The notes below the pieces were generated by a model, which did not search any database, was not told the DNA's origin, and worked only from the letters and a program-made list of their open reading frames with translations. Made by a program: the position numbers and the translations under genes. Positions 52,027 through 60,146 of a stretch of 64,000 nt of DNA are shown here, piece by piece; position 1 is the stretch's first letter; every line of letters begins with the position of its first letter. The stretch spans positions 508,058-572,057 of the forward strand of contig NZ_LMDF01000001.1 of NCBI RefSeq assembly GCF_001425745.1, in the 5' to 3' direction. Source of the DNA: Caulobacter sp. Root343 (GTDB lineage: Bacteria; Pseudomonadota; Alphaproteobacteria; Caulobacterales; Caulobacteraceae).

Positions 52027-52446
52027 TCAGCCCTGCCTTTCGCCCGCTAGCTCCTGCAGACGACGGCGGGGAGCGTCGGCGATGGCGGCCCAGAGCACGC
52101 GCGCCAGCTCGATGCGGTAGGCCGTCGCGTAGCCGGTGACGAACGGCGATCGGCCGGCGCCCGGTATTTCCCTGTTCAAGGCGTCGACCAGGGCCTGACG
52201 GACATTGCGCGCCTGGAGATCGTAGGCGGGACCCGGCGCGGCGATCTTCCGGTCGATCTCAAGCCCGGCGTGAACGGCGGTGGCCACCAGCGCGGGCAGG
52301 TTCGAGAAGTCGGCGCTGGAGGTCGTCTGCATCAGGAAGCTGGGCTTGGTGGTGTCGGTTCCGACCTTTTCGGCGCTCAGCTCGAAATCCATCGCCGCGA
52401 CGACTCGTTGCAACGTTTCCGGCCAATGGTCGTCGGCGGTGGTCAT
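52027..52446 (-). CDS. Hypothetical protein of 139 residues
   Basis: The product from ATG 52446 begins MTTADDHWPETLQRVVAAMD and is soluble, mixed alpha/beta, without signal peptide or recognisable motif. Codon use and third-position GC look like those of its neighbours, which supports coding. A run of seven G residues and purines lies 14 or more bases upstream, a weak ribosome site. The frame is open further upstream but without a better start. It is convergent with gloA and divergent from the GST gene. I do not recognise a family. Confidence 0.6.
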   Translation of the reverse strand: MTTADDHWPETLQRVVAAMDFELSAEKVGTDTTKPSFLMQTTSSADFSNLPALVATAVHAGLEIDRKIAAPGPAYDLQARNVRQALVDALNREIPGAGRSPFVTGYATAYRIELARVLWAAIADAPRRRLQELAGERQG

Positions 52447-52628
52447 GATGATGTCTTTAGCCCCCCCGGGCGGCTTGTCAGCCCCCCGGATAGCGATGTT
52501 CGCGCGCGGATCAATCCCGCGAATTGTCACCGTCTCGATTTCAGGGCGGGGCGACCCTGGAAAACAGTGACCGGACACGCCAAATGCAACCGGCGCCGTT
52601 GCGCGCGTTGAAACACGAGGGTTCCCGC

Positions 52629-53333
52629 ATGTCGGATCTTTCCGCCTTCCCGATCACCCGGCGTTGGCCGGCCCAGCACCCCGACAAGATCCAGCTCTAT
52701 TCGCTGCCGACGCCCAACGGGGTGAAGGTTTCGATCATGCTGGAGGAGACGGGCCTGGCGTACGAGCCGCACGCGATCGACATCGGCAAGGACGAGACCT
52801 GGGGGCCGGAATTCCTGTCGCTGAACCCGAACGGCAAGATCCCCGCGATCATCGATCCCGACGGTCCGGGCGGAAAGCCGCTGGGCCTGTTCGAGTCCGG
52901 CGCGATCCTGGTCTATCTGGCCGAGAAGAGCGGACGGTTCCTGCCGACCGACCCGGCGGCGCGCTACGAGACCCTGCAGTGGGTGTTCTTCCAGATGGCC
53001 GCCATCGGTCCGATGTTCGGCCAGGTGGGCTTCTTCCACAAGTTCGCGGGCAAGGACTACGAGGACAAGCGGCCTCGCGACCGCTACGTCGCCGAATCCA
53101 AGCGCCTGCTGGGCGTGCTGGAAGGCCGGCTCGCCGACCGCGCTTGGATCATGGGCGACGACTACACCATCGCCGACATCGCCACGCTTGGATGGGTGCG
53201 CAATCTGGTCGGCTTCTACGGCGCGGGCGACCTGGTCGATTGGGCGGCCCTGAAACACGTGCCCCGGTGGCTGGAGGCGGGGCTTGCCCGACCCGCGGTG
53301 CAGCGCGGCCTCGAGATCCCCAAGCGCCCCTGA
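52629..53333 (+). CDS. Glutathione S-transferase, YghU/YfcG-like (disulfide-bond oxidoreductase type)
   Basis: A 234-residue GST. ATG 52629 follows GAGGG; upstream extension has no family support. The N-terminal thioredoxin domain reads IQLYSLPTPNGVKVSIMLEETGLAYEPH, LNPNGKIPAIID and LFESGAILVYLAEK, and the helical domain has WVFFQMAAIGPMFGQVGFF and YTIADIATLGWV. TPNGxKV and the QMAxxGPMxGQ block are hallmarks of the Nu-class YghU/YfcG proteins, which reduce disulfides using two glutathiones. A terminator lies 120 bases downstream. Confidence 0.93.
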   Translation: MSDLSAFPITRRWPAQHPDKIQLYSLPTPNGVKVSIMLEETGLAYEPHAIDIGKDETWGPEFLSLNPNGKIPAIIDPDGPGGKPLGLFESGAILVYLAEKSGRFLPTDPAARYETLQWVFFQMAAIGPMFGQVGFFHKFAGKDYEDKRPRDRYVAESKRLLGVLEGRLADRAWIMGDDYTIADIATLGWVRNLVGFYGAGDLVDWAALKHVPRWLEAGLARPAVQRGLEIPKRP

Positions 53334-53551
53334 GGACAGGCTGCGACGACTGCGACCTTTTGGCCGCGATGGTGGAAATTAAGGTTCAATTAACCATAAA
53401 GGCCCGATTTTCAGGGTGTCTTCTTTGAAGGCGCACCACCATCACTGACTTTCCACAGCCCGGCCGCAAGCCGGGCTGTTTTTTTAGAATTCGGTGCTTG
53501 CATCGCCGCGGTGAGGCGGCTATCACGCGGCCTCTTCTAAAGAGCGCCTGT
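53334..53551 (+). other. Intergenic stretch with a strong terminator and tRNA promoter area
   Basis: Between the GST stop and the first tRNA there is no protein gene. ACAGCCCGGC (53455-53464) pairs with GCCGGGCTGT (53470-53479) followed by seven Ts, a strong terminator ending near 53485. It is 120 bases after the GST stop, so a short 3'-UTR or independent small RNA could lie in 53370-53485. The last 35 bases are repeated before the second tRNA and probably include the tRNA promoter. Confidence 0.6.
53455..53485 (+). terminator. Factor-independent terminator after the GST gene
   Basis: A perfect 10-bp stem with a 5-base loop (CGCAA) is followed by TTTTTTT. It is the strongest canonical terminator in the window. 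Confidence 0.92.
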
Positions 53552-53626
53552 TCCGCGGTAGCTCAGTGGTAGAGCAGCCGGCTGTTAACCGGCTGGTCGT
53601 AGGTTCGAATCCTACCCGCGGAGCCA
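53552..53626 (+). tRNA. tRNA-Asn(GTT), copy 1
   Basis: A 75-nt cloverleaf with encoded CCA. The acceptor stem TCCGCGG pairs with CCGCGGA, the D-arm is GCTC/GAGC, the anticodon stem GCCGG/CCGGC encloses CTGTTAA with anticodon GTT (asparagine), and the T-arm contains GTTCGAATC. It is identical to a second copy 301 bases downstream. Confidence 0.97.
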
Positions 53627-53852
53627 CTCTCTTTCGGACTTGCGACCGCCGTTCTTCGGTCGGTGCGAGTTTCCGAGCCAAGAAGAGATCCAAGATTTTC
53701 CTACAACTTGGCCTTGGCGGGTGGTGCGCTTCCGCGTCGCATATCGCGAGGTGCGCGGCGAAGCCTCGTCGGATCGTCGAGCGTGGACTGTCGCGCCTTG
53801 CGCCGACTCGGCGGGGCGGCTATCACCCGGCCTCTTCTGAAGAGCGACCTGT

Positions 53853-53927
53853 TCCGCGGTAGCTCAGTGGTAGAGCAGCCGGCTGTTAACCGGCTGGTCG
53901 TAGGTTCGAATCCTACCCGCGGAGCCA
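53853..53927 (+). tRNA. tRNA-Asn(GTT), copy 2
   Basis: Identical over all 75 positions to the first copy, including the anticodon GTT and encoded CCA. The preceding about 45 bases (GGCTATCAC, CCTCTTCT, AGAGCG, CTGTTCCGCGG) also match the leader of copy 1 with a few changes, so the promoter was duplicated with the gene. Confidence 0.97.
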
Positions 53928-54042
53928 CTCGCCTTCAGGTTTTCGCGCTTCGACTCCGGTTCTCGGAAGTCTGGAAGCGCCTAAATCCGGCAAAGACCTC
54001 AACGGCGTTTGAGCCTGTTTGGCGCGCGCGCCGCGCCACGCC

Positions 54043-56205
54043 TTAGTCCCAGCGCGGTTGCGAGCGAATGATCAACGGTACGTCGCCCTCGGCGCGAACC
54101 GCCACGCGATCGCCATGGCGTTCGAAGATCAGATCGACAGCCTCGGCGCCCACTCGCAGACGCTCGACGCGCAGGCGGTCGATGCCGATGGGCAGGCGCG
54201 GATCGACCAGCACGATCTCACCCCGATCGGCGTCGATCGTGATGCCGAGACAGGCCTGCAGCATCATGAACACCGAACCCGCCGCCCAGGCCTGGGGCAG
54301 GCAGGCGACAGGATAGGCCACCGGCGGCTCGCCGGGCGAACGGGGAAAGCCGCAGAACAGTTCGGGTAGGCGCATGCCCATCCGGCTGGCGGTCTCGAAC
54401 AGGTCCGCCGTCAGCTTCACCACGCCGTCGCGTTCCCCGTAGCGCGACAGGCCCATGACGCACAGGGCCGTGTCGTGCGGCCAGACCGAGCCGTTGTGAT
54501 AGCTGATCGGGTTGAACCGCGCCTCGCCGGTGGCCAGGGTCCGCACGCCCCAGCCGGAGTTGAAGCCGGATGACAGCAGCTGGTCGCTGACCTTGCGGGC
54601 CCGCTCGGGCGAGGGCAGGCCACAGAACAGCAGGTGGCCGGGATTGGACGCCAGCACGCGACACAGCTGCCCCTGGCCGTCGATGGCGATGCCGTAGAAG
54701 CCTCGCTCCTCCATCCAGAACAGCTTCTCGACTTTCTCGCGCAGGGTGTCGGCCTTTTGGCGCCAGATCGCGGCCTGGCCGATCTCGCCCCGGCGCTCGG
54801 CCAGGCGGGCCATGCTGCGATAGGCGGCGAACGCATAGCCCTGCACCTCGACCAGGGCGATCGGGCCCGATGGATAACGGCCGTCGGCGTGGAAGACCGA
54901 GTCCTCGCTATCCTTCCAGCCCTGGTTCGAGAGACCGCTGTCCTGGCCGCGGGCGTAGTCGATCAGGCCGTCGCCGTCGCTGTCGCCGTCGTGCTCGATC
55001 CAGTGCATGGCCTGTTCGAGCGCCGGCCACAGCTCGTCGATCAGTTTGTCGTCGCCGGTTCGCGCCTGATAGGCGCCGGCCAGGGCCACGAACAGGGGCG
55101 TTGTGTCGACCCCGCCGTAGTAGCGGCCGAACGGCACCTCGCCCAGCGCCGGCATTTCGCCCTTGCGGGTCTCGTGCATGATCTTGCCGGGCGCGCTGTC
55201 GCGGAAGGCCGAGCGCTCATGGGCCTGGTGGGCGGCGAGATAGCGCAGGACGCCCTTGGCCAGCGACGGTTCGAACCACAGGATCTGCCAGGCGGTGATG
55301 ATCGCGTCGCGCCCGAAGGCGGTCGAGAACCACGGGATGCCGGCATAGGGGTAGGGACCGGTCTCCATTCGTGTCGTGAGCAGCGCCAGGTCCGATCGCG
55401 ACTTGCCCAGCCACTCGTTGAACAGGCGGCCCGAACTGTTCAGCCGCGCGCCGTGGCGCCGGCGTGAACGCATATCCCAGCGCGCCCGGGCGGCGGCGTC
55501 GCGGAAGCGTTCGCGGCTGGGCGTGTGGCCGTCGGTGATGCCGATTTCGATATAGAGCTCGGTCTCGCCCTCGGCGTGAAGGGAGAACATGAACTCGGCC
55601 TTGTGCGGTCCCAGGCGAAAGGGCGCGTCCGAGAAGGCGATGAACGAGGACCGCTCCACCCCGTCCAGGCCGATATAGGTGTAGGCCACGCGTCGACCGT
55701 CGAGATGGGGCGGACCTTTGACGCCGCGCTTGGCGCGGTGGGTGCCACGCACCTCGAACATGTCCTTGAAGTCGGCGTCGAACTCCATGGTCATCGGCAA
55801 CAGCACGGTGTCGCGGCTGTAGTTCACGCAGCGGATCCGCTCGTACAGCCGCTCGCCCCACAAGAAGCGCTTGCGCTCGATGTGCAGCACACCCGGCGGT
55901 CCCATCGGGCCGCCGGGATAGGGCAGGGCCTGATTGGTGCTGTTGCAGGTGAAGAAGACGTTGTCATGCGCCACCGCCGCCGACAGCAGCGACGGCGCGC
56001 GTCCGCCCAGGCTGAGGCGGTAGAACGACAGGATGCGGGTGTCGTTGTGGAACAGCCCGTCGCCCTGGCCGGCGATGTCGCCGAACTGATCGGCGACGAT
56101 GAAGGTGTCCTTGTCCTTGAGGGCGTAGAGATTCTGCGGCGCACGGACCTCGGCCGTCACACCATAATCGACCGGTGCGTCTAGCGCCGGTGCGAGATTC
56201 TCCAT
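54043..56205 (-). CDS. Glycogen debranching/amylo-alpha-1,6-glucosidase-like protein
   Basis: A 720-residue cytoplasmic protein. Residues about 15-250 form the N-terminal beta domain of bacterial debranching-like proteins (NLYALKDKDTFIVADQFGDI, GLFHNDTRILSFYRLSLGG). Residues about 270-690 form a six-hairpin (alpha/alpha) glycosidase domain with IPWFSTAFGRDAIITAWQ, YYGGVDTTPLFVALA, DSGLSNQGWKDSEDSVFHADG and NPISYHNGSVWPHDTA. The acidic residues of GRDA and WKDSEDS are plausible catalytic acids. It follows the GT4 gene by 15 bases, so both probably act on an alpha-glucan or sugar-linked stress polymer. Confidence 0.87.
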   Translation of the reverse strand: MENLAPALDAPVDYGVTAEVRAPQNLYALKDKDTFIVADQFGDIAGQGDGLFHNDTRILSFYRLSLGGRAPSLLSAAVAHDNVFFTCNSTNQALPYPGGPMGPPGVLHIERKRFLWGERLYERIRCVNYSRDTVLLPMTMEFDADFKDMFEVRGTHRAKRGVKGPPHLDGRRVAYTYIGLDGVERSSFIAFSDAPFRLGPHKAEFMFSLHAEGETELYIEIGITDGHTPSRERFRDAAARARWDMRSRRRHGARLNSSGRLFNEWLGKSRSDLALLTTRMETGPYPYAGIPWFSTAFGRDAIITAWQILWFEPSLAKGVLRYLAAHQAHERSAFRDSAPGKIMHETRKGEMPALGEVPFGRYYGGVDTTPLFVALAGAYQARTGDDKLIDELWPALEQAMHWIEHDGDSDGDGLIDYARGQDSGLSNQGWKDSEDSVFHADGRYPSGPIALVEVQGYAFAAYRSMARLAERRGEIGQAAIWRQKADTLREKVEKLFWMEERGFYGIAIDGQGQLCRVLASNPGHLLFCGLPSPERARKVSDQLLSSGFNSGWGVRTLATGEARFNPISYHNGSVWPHDTALCVMGLSRYGERDGVVKLTADLFETASRMGMRLPELFCGFPRSPGEPPVAYPVACLPQAWAAGSVFMMLQACLGITIDADRGEIVLVDPRLPIGIDRLRVERLRVGAEAVDLIFERHGDRVAVRAEGDVPLIIRSQPRWD

Positions 56206-56220
56206 GGCCCCTCCTTCAAG

Positions 56221-57294
56221 TCATGCGCTTGCCGCGAAATCGACCAAGGACGGGTAGACGGCCGCGCCGTCGCAAAGCCGCTCATAGAGCGCGACATATC
56301 GACGGGCCATCGCCTCGGACGAGAACCGCTCTTCGAAACGCGCGCGGACGCGGTTTCGATCCAAGGTTTCGACACGAAGAACGGCTTGGGCGGCCTGTTC
56401 GTCATTGTCGACGATGAAGCCGGTCAGGCCATCGTCGATGACTTCGGGCACGGAGCCGCAGCGATAGGCCACCACCGGTGTCCCGCAAGCCATGGCCTCG
56501 ATCATCACCAGGCCGAAGGGCTCAGGCCAGTCGATCGGGAACAGCAAGGCGTCCGCGCCGCCCAGGAACGCCGACTTCTCGTGATCGCCGATCTCGCCGA
56601 TGAACTCGATCAGCGGATCGCCCAGCATCATCGGTTCGATCTTGTCCTCGAAATAGGCTTGATCGGCGGGATCGACCTTGGCCGCGATCTTCAGGCGCTT
56701 GCCCAGGCGCTTGGCCAGCATGATCGCCCGGTCCGGCCGTTTCTCGGGCGAGATGCGGCCGAGGAAGGCCAGATAACCTTCGCTCTTCTCCGAGAAGGCA
56801 TAGAGGTCGGCGTTCATGCCGTGGTGAACCGTCCCCGCCCAGTTGGCGAAGGGCAGGGGACGGCGCTGGTCGTCGCTGATCGAGACCAGCGGGAACTGCG
56901 GCCAGCGCTTGTAGACGCCTGGTAGGTCCTTCAGGTCCAAGCGGCCATGCAGCGTGGTCAGGGTCCGTTCGGCGCGGTCGGCGAAGAACGGGAACTGCAC
57001 CATGTCGGTGTGGAAGTGGACGACGTCGAACGCGTCGGCCAGGGCCCGCACTTCGGCGATCTGGGCGAGGTGCGCGGCCAGATCAGACTTCAGGGGCGCG
57101 GGATCCAGGCGAATGGCTTGATCGCGGACGGCGATCAGCCGGGCCTTGGTTTGGGCCTCGGCGCTGGCGAACAGGGTGACGTCGTGACCGAGGTCGACGA
57201 GGGCGTCGGTCAGGTGCGCGACGACACGCTCCGTGCCGCCGTAGAGGCGCGGAGGAACAGCCTCATAGAGGGGAGTAACCTGGGCGATCTTCAT
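56221..57294 (-). CDS. Glycosyltransferase family 4 protein
   Basis: A 357-residue GT-B enzyme. ATG 57294 starts MKIAQVTPLYEAVPPRLYGGTERVV, the typical GT4 donor-loop opening; the longer open frame upstream has no similarity. The acceptor domain carries DVVHFHTDMVQFPF, and the donor domain carries YLAFLGRISPEKRPDRAI and the EPFGLVMIEAMACGTPVVAY motif with the nucleotide-binding glutamates. Members transfer glucose, mannose or related sugars from nucleotide donors. It is transcribed ahead of the debranching-like gene. Confidence 0.92.
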   Translation of the reverse strand: MKIAQVTPLYEAVPPRLYGGTERVVAHLTDALVDLGHDVTLFASAEAQTKARLIAVRDQAIRLDPAPLKSDLAAHLAQIAEVRALADAFDVVHFHTDMVQFPFFADRAERTLTTLHGRLDLKDLPGVYKRWPQFPLVSISDDQRRPLPFANWAGTVHHGMNADLYAFSEKSEGYLAFLGRISPEKRPDRAIMLAKRLGKRLKIAAKVDPADQAYFEDKIEPMMLGDPLIEFIGEIGDHEKSAFLGGADALLFPIDWPEPFGLVMIEAMACGTPVVAYRCGSVPEVIDDGLTGFIVDNDEQAAQAVLRVETLDRNRVRARFEERFSSEAMARRYVALYERLCDGAAVYPSLVDFAASA

Positions 57295-57391
57295 GGACGG
57301 ACCTTGGACGAGTGAACTGGGACGCGGCGCGGGTCCGCTTCTGATCAGTTCCGTCGTCCGCGATTGGTTCCGCGTAACGCCTTTTGTGGCC

Positions 57392-57568
57392 TTATTGCGA
57401 CGAGGTGCGGCGCATGCGTTCCTGGCGCTCGCGTTCCTCGCGCTGGTCACGCTGTTTCCGACGCCAACGGCCGTACACACGGCGCGCCTGCTCGTCGAAC
57501 CACGGCAGAAAATAGATCAGCACCAAGACGCAGATCGCACCTGCGATCACCACTCCCGCGCTATGCAT
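57392..57568 (-). CDS. Small single-pass membrane protein, 58 residues
   Basis: Minus-strand ATG 57568 to TAA 57392 encodes MHSAGVVIAGAICVLVLIYF followed by LPWFDEQARRVYGRW and a highly basic/acidic helical tail (RRKQRDQREERERQERMRR) ending SSQ. One membrane helix covers about 4-22 and the charged tail would face the cytoplasm as a helix or coiled coil. Codon use fits the genome. It lies 97 bases upstream of the GT4 gene in the same direction and may be co-transcribed. No family is recognised. Confidence 0.65.
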   Translation of the reverse strand: MHSAGVVIAGAICVLVLIYFLPWFDEQARRVYGRWRRKQRDQREERERQERMRRTSSQ

Positions 57569-57862
57569 GGCAGTTCCCCACGAAGCCTACTGATTTGGGC
57601 TTCCTCCCCCATCGCCGGCTCGCCGACGATAGCCGCATATTCACCATAAGCCCGTCACGATCAATCGACGTTACGTGACAAGGCTTCCCGCTAGTCTATT
57701 CGCCGGGCTTTTGGTCTTTTTTGGTATGCGGCTATGAGTTGATGACGCTTTTAAGGCCTTGCGGCGCCGCTTGTCGGGCCGGCGCGGCCTGGGATCGCAT
57801 TGCGTTTCGGCGAGCGGCGGACCTATAAGCCTGCTCGAAAGTCCAGTCCTTCGAGGGATTCC

Positions 57863-58435
57863 ATGAGCACCGACTTCGCCGCCGCGCGGCTGAACATGGT
57901 CGAGAGCCAAATTCGCACCGCCGACGTCACCGACCTGCCTTTGCAGGACGCCTTACGGGTGGTGGCGCGCGAGAGCGTGGTCCCAGCCTCGAAGGCCTAT
58001 CTGGCCTATGCCGACGCCGACATCGAATACGCGCCGGGGCGCTGGCTGCTGCGTCCGCGCGAGGTGGGCAAGCTGCTCCAGGTCCTGAAGCCGCGTGAGG
58101 GTGAGAAAGCCTTGGCCATCGCGGCGCCCTACGCGGCGGCCGTGCTGGAGGCGATGGGTCTGTCGGTGACCCGGTTGGAAGGCGACGACCTGAAGGCCGT
58201 TCCAGCCGGTTCGTACGACGTGATCATCTGCGAAGGCGCCGTGACGGCCGCGCCGAAGGCTTGGCAGGACGCCTTGGCTGTCGGCGGTCGCCTGGGCGTT
58301 GTCGAGCGCACCGGCCCGGTGGGGCGCGCGGCGATCTATCTGCGCAGCGACGACGGTGTCGGCCGCCGACAGGCCTTCGACGCTTCGCCGCCCATGCTGG
58401 CCGGCTTCGAGGCGGAGGTCGGGTTTAGCTTCTGA
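57863..58435 (+). CDS. PCMT-like (L-isoaspartate O-methyltransferase family) protein, degenerate
   Basis: A 190-residue protein beginning MSTDFAAARLNMVESQIRTADV, a typical opening of the alphaproteobacterial PCMT-family proteins encoded next to tolC-like genes. The central part should hold the SAM-binding motif (EIGTGSGY in active enzymes) but reads ALAIAAPYAAAVLEAMG, with the glycine-rich loop gone. YDVIICEGAV matches motif II. It therefore may not bind SAM and could be a structural or regulatory relative. It lies 130 bases upstream of the TolC-family gene, the same order as in C. crescentus as I recall it. Confidence 0.8.
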   Translation: MSTDFAAARLNMVESQIRTADVTDLPLQDALRVVARESVVPASKAYLAYADADIEYAPGRWLLRPREVGKLLQVLKPREGEKALAIAAPYAAAVLEAMGLSVTRLEGDDLKAVPAGSYDVIICEGAVTAAPKAWQDALAVGGRLGVVERTGPVGRAAIYLRSDDGVGRRQAFDASPPMLAGFEAEVGFSF

Positions 58436-58565
58436 TCACGCGGCCGTTCGGGGACGCCGCAACGTCCGCGTGAAAAAAGCTTAACTGGCGACGTCTGGCG
58501 GTCCGACTTACACGCGATCATATTGTGGCAGGCGCGAGCTTCGCGTGATTGGGGATAGAATCTTG

Positions 58566-60017
58566 ATGTCGAACCGTCGACGGGCCGGATTGCTGGCCGC
58601 CGCTTGCAGCGCGGGCCTTCTGGCTGGCGTGTTTTCCGCGTTCTCGACAGCTCAGGCCGAGACCCTGGCCGACGCGATCGCCCTGGCCTACCAGACCAAT
58701 CCGACGCTGCAGCAACAGCGCGCCAGCGCCCGCATCACCGACGAGGGCGTGGTCCAGGCCAAGACGGGCTTCCGCCCCTCGGTCGGCGGCGAGCTCGACA
58801 TCACCGCCTCGAACACCAGCCCCTCCAGCGGCGCCGACATCAAGGCGTCGGGCAGCAGCGCCGCGGTCTCGATCAGCCAGCCGCTCTACACGGGCGGCCG
58901 GGCCAGCGCCAATCTGAGCGCGGCCGAGGCCGACGTGCTGTCGGCCCGCGAAGGCCTGCGCTCGGTCGAGCAAAGCGTTCTGGTCAACGTCGTCCAAGCC
59001 TATGTCGACGTCCGCCGCGACCAGGAACGCCTGCGCATCGCCAAGGAAAACGTCGCGGTGCTGCAACGCCAGCTGGACGAATCCAACGCCCGCTTCGACG
59101 TGGGCGAGATCACCCGCACCGACGTCGCCCAGTCGCAAGCCCGCCTGGCCGCCGCCAAGGCCGGCCTGTCGTCCGCCCAGGCTCAGCTGGAAGTCAGCCG
59201 CGCCGGCTACGCCGCCATCGTCGGCCAGACGCCGGGCGAGCTCGCGCCGGAACCGACCCTGGCGGGGCTGCTGCCCGCGACGGTCGATCAGGCGTTCGAA
59301 GCCGCTCAGACCACCAATCCGGGCGTGACCTCGGCCAAGTACAACGAGCAGGCCGCAGCCGCCCGCGTCGCCGTGGCCAAGGCCGGCTATCGCCCCACCG
59401 TCTCGGCCCGCGCCTCGCTGGGCTACGCCGCCGACAGGCGTTCGGGCGTCGGCAGCCAGTTCGACGACTACGACCGCTCCCTGTCCGGCGCGATCACGGC
59501 CTCGGTCCCGATCTTCACCGGCGGCCTGACGACCTCGCAGGTCCGCGCCGCCAATGAGCGCGAGAACGCCGCCCGCAGCGCCACCGAGGGCGCCAAGCGC
59601 ACGGCGATCCAGCAGGTCTCCAACGCCTGGAGCAATCTGCTGGCCTCGCGCGCCGGTCTGGTCTCGAACGAGGAACAGGTCCGCGCCACCCGCATCGCCT
59701 TCGAGGGTGTTCGCCAGGAGCAGCAGGTCGGCTTGCGCACGACGCTGGACGTGCTGAACGCCCAGCTGGAACTGTCGAACGCCGAATTGGCCCTGGTCGC
59801 CGCCCGCCGCGACGAATACGTCGCCAGCGCCGTGGTGCTGCAGGCCATGGGCCAGCTGGACGTCAACAAGCTGTCGTCGACCACCACCGCCTACGATCCC
59901 AAGGCCTCCTACGACCGCGTGACGCACAGCGTGGGCTGGGTGCCGTGGGAGCCGGTGGTCCAGGCGATCGACAAGCTGGGCGCGCCCTCGACCGCCCCCA
60001 AGGGCGGGTCCAAGTAG
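58566..60017 (+). CDS. rsaFb: TolC-family outer-membrane efflux/secretion protein (RsaFb-like)
   Basis: A 483-residue outer-membrane protein with a signal peptide (GLLAAACSAGLLAGVFSAFSTAQA split by positions 8-31) and two internally similar halves of the TolC fold: ETLADAIALAYQTNPTLQQQRA, RFDVGEITRTDVAQSQARLAAAKAGLSSA, then VSARASLGYAADRR and RQEQQVGLRTTLDVLNAQLELSNAELALV. TolC proteins form trimeric channel-tunnels for type I secretion and efflux. In C. crescentus the TolC homologue beside popZ is RsaFb, one of two that secrete the S-layer protein RsaA; the symbol rests on that gene order. GGGGAT precedes the ATG. Confidence 0.92.
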   Translation: MSNRRRAGLLAAACSAGLLAGVFSAFSTAQAETLADAIALAYQTNPTLQQQRASARITDEGVVQAKTGFRPSVGGELDITASNTSPSSGADIKASGSSAAVSISQPLYTGGRASANLSAAEADVLSAREGLRSVEQSVLVNVVQAYVDVRRDQERLRIAKENVAVLQRQLDESNARFDVGEITRTDVAQSQARLAAAKAGLSSAQAQLEVSRAGYAAIVGQTPGELAPEPTLAGLLPATVDQAFEAAQTTNPGVTSAKYNEQAAAARVAVAKAGYRPTVSARASLGYAADRRSGVGSQFDDYDRSLSGAITASVPIFTGGLTTSQVRAANERENAARSATEGAKRTAIQQVSNAWSNLLASRAGLVSNEEQVRATRIAFEGVRQEQQVGLRTTLDVLNAQLELSNAELALVAARRDEYVASAVVLQAMGQLDVNKLSSTTTAYDPKASYDRVTHSVGWVPWEPVVQAIDKLGAPSTAPKGGSK

Positions 60018-60146
60018 GCTCCGCGCCGCGTCGATTCCGCCCAGGCGTCGACTTGCGCTTGCTTAACACGCGCAAGTCTGCACCATCGCGACGAAGCGCG
60101 TCCTAGGGCGCGCAAGGATTCGTATCTCTTTACGACGGCCCCACAC
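60018..60146 (+). promoter_or_regulatory. popZ: popZ upstream region with GANTC sites and a CTTGCGC dyad
   Basis: The 129-base gap holds an exact inverted repeat CTTGCGC/GCGCAAG (60052-60076), a TTAA half-site in its loop, and two GANTC sites (GATTC at 60033-60037 and 60117-60121), the target of the CcrM cell-cycle methyltransferase. It probably contains the popZ promoter. Cell-cycle control through methylation or a CtrA-like half-site is suggested but not shown. Confidence 0.5.

Noticed and set aside
53566..54046. Open frames of 98 and 127 codons across the tRNA genes
   Set aside because: They translate tRNA sequence (VEQPAVNRLVVGSNPT), a well-known artefact over tRNA-Asn genes.
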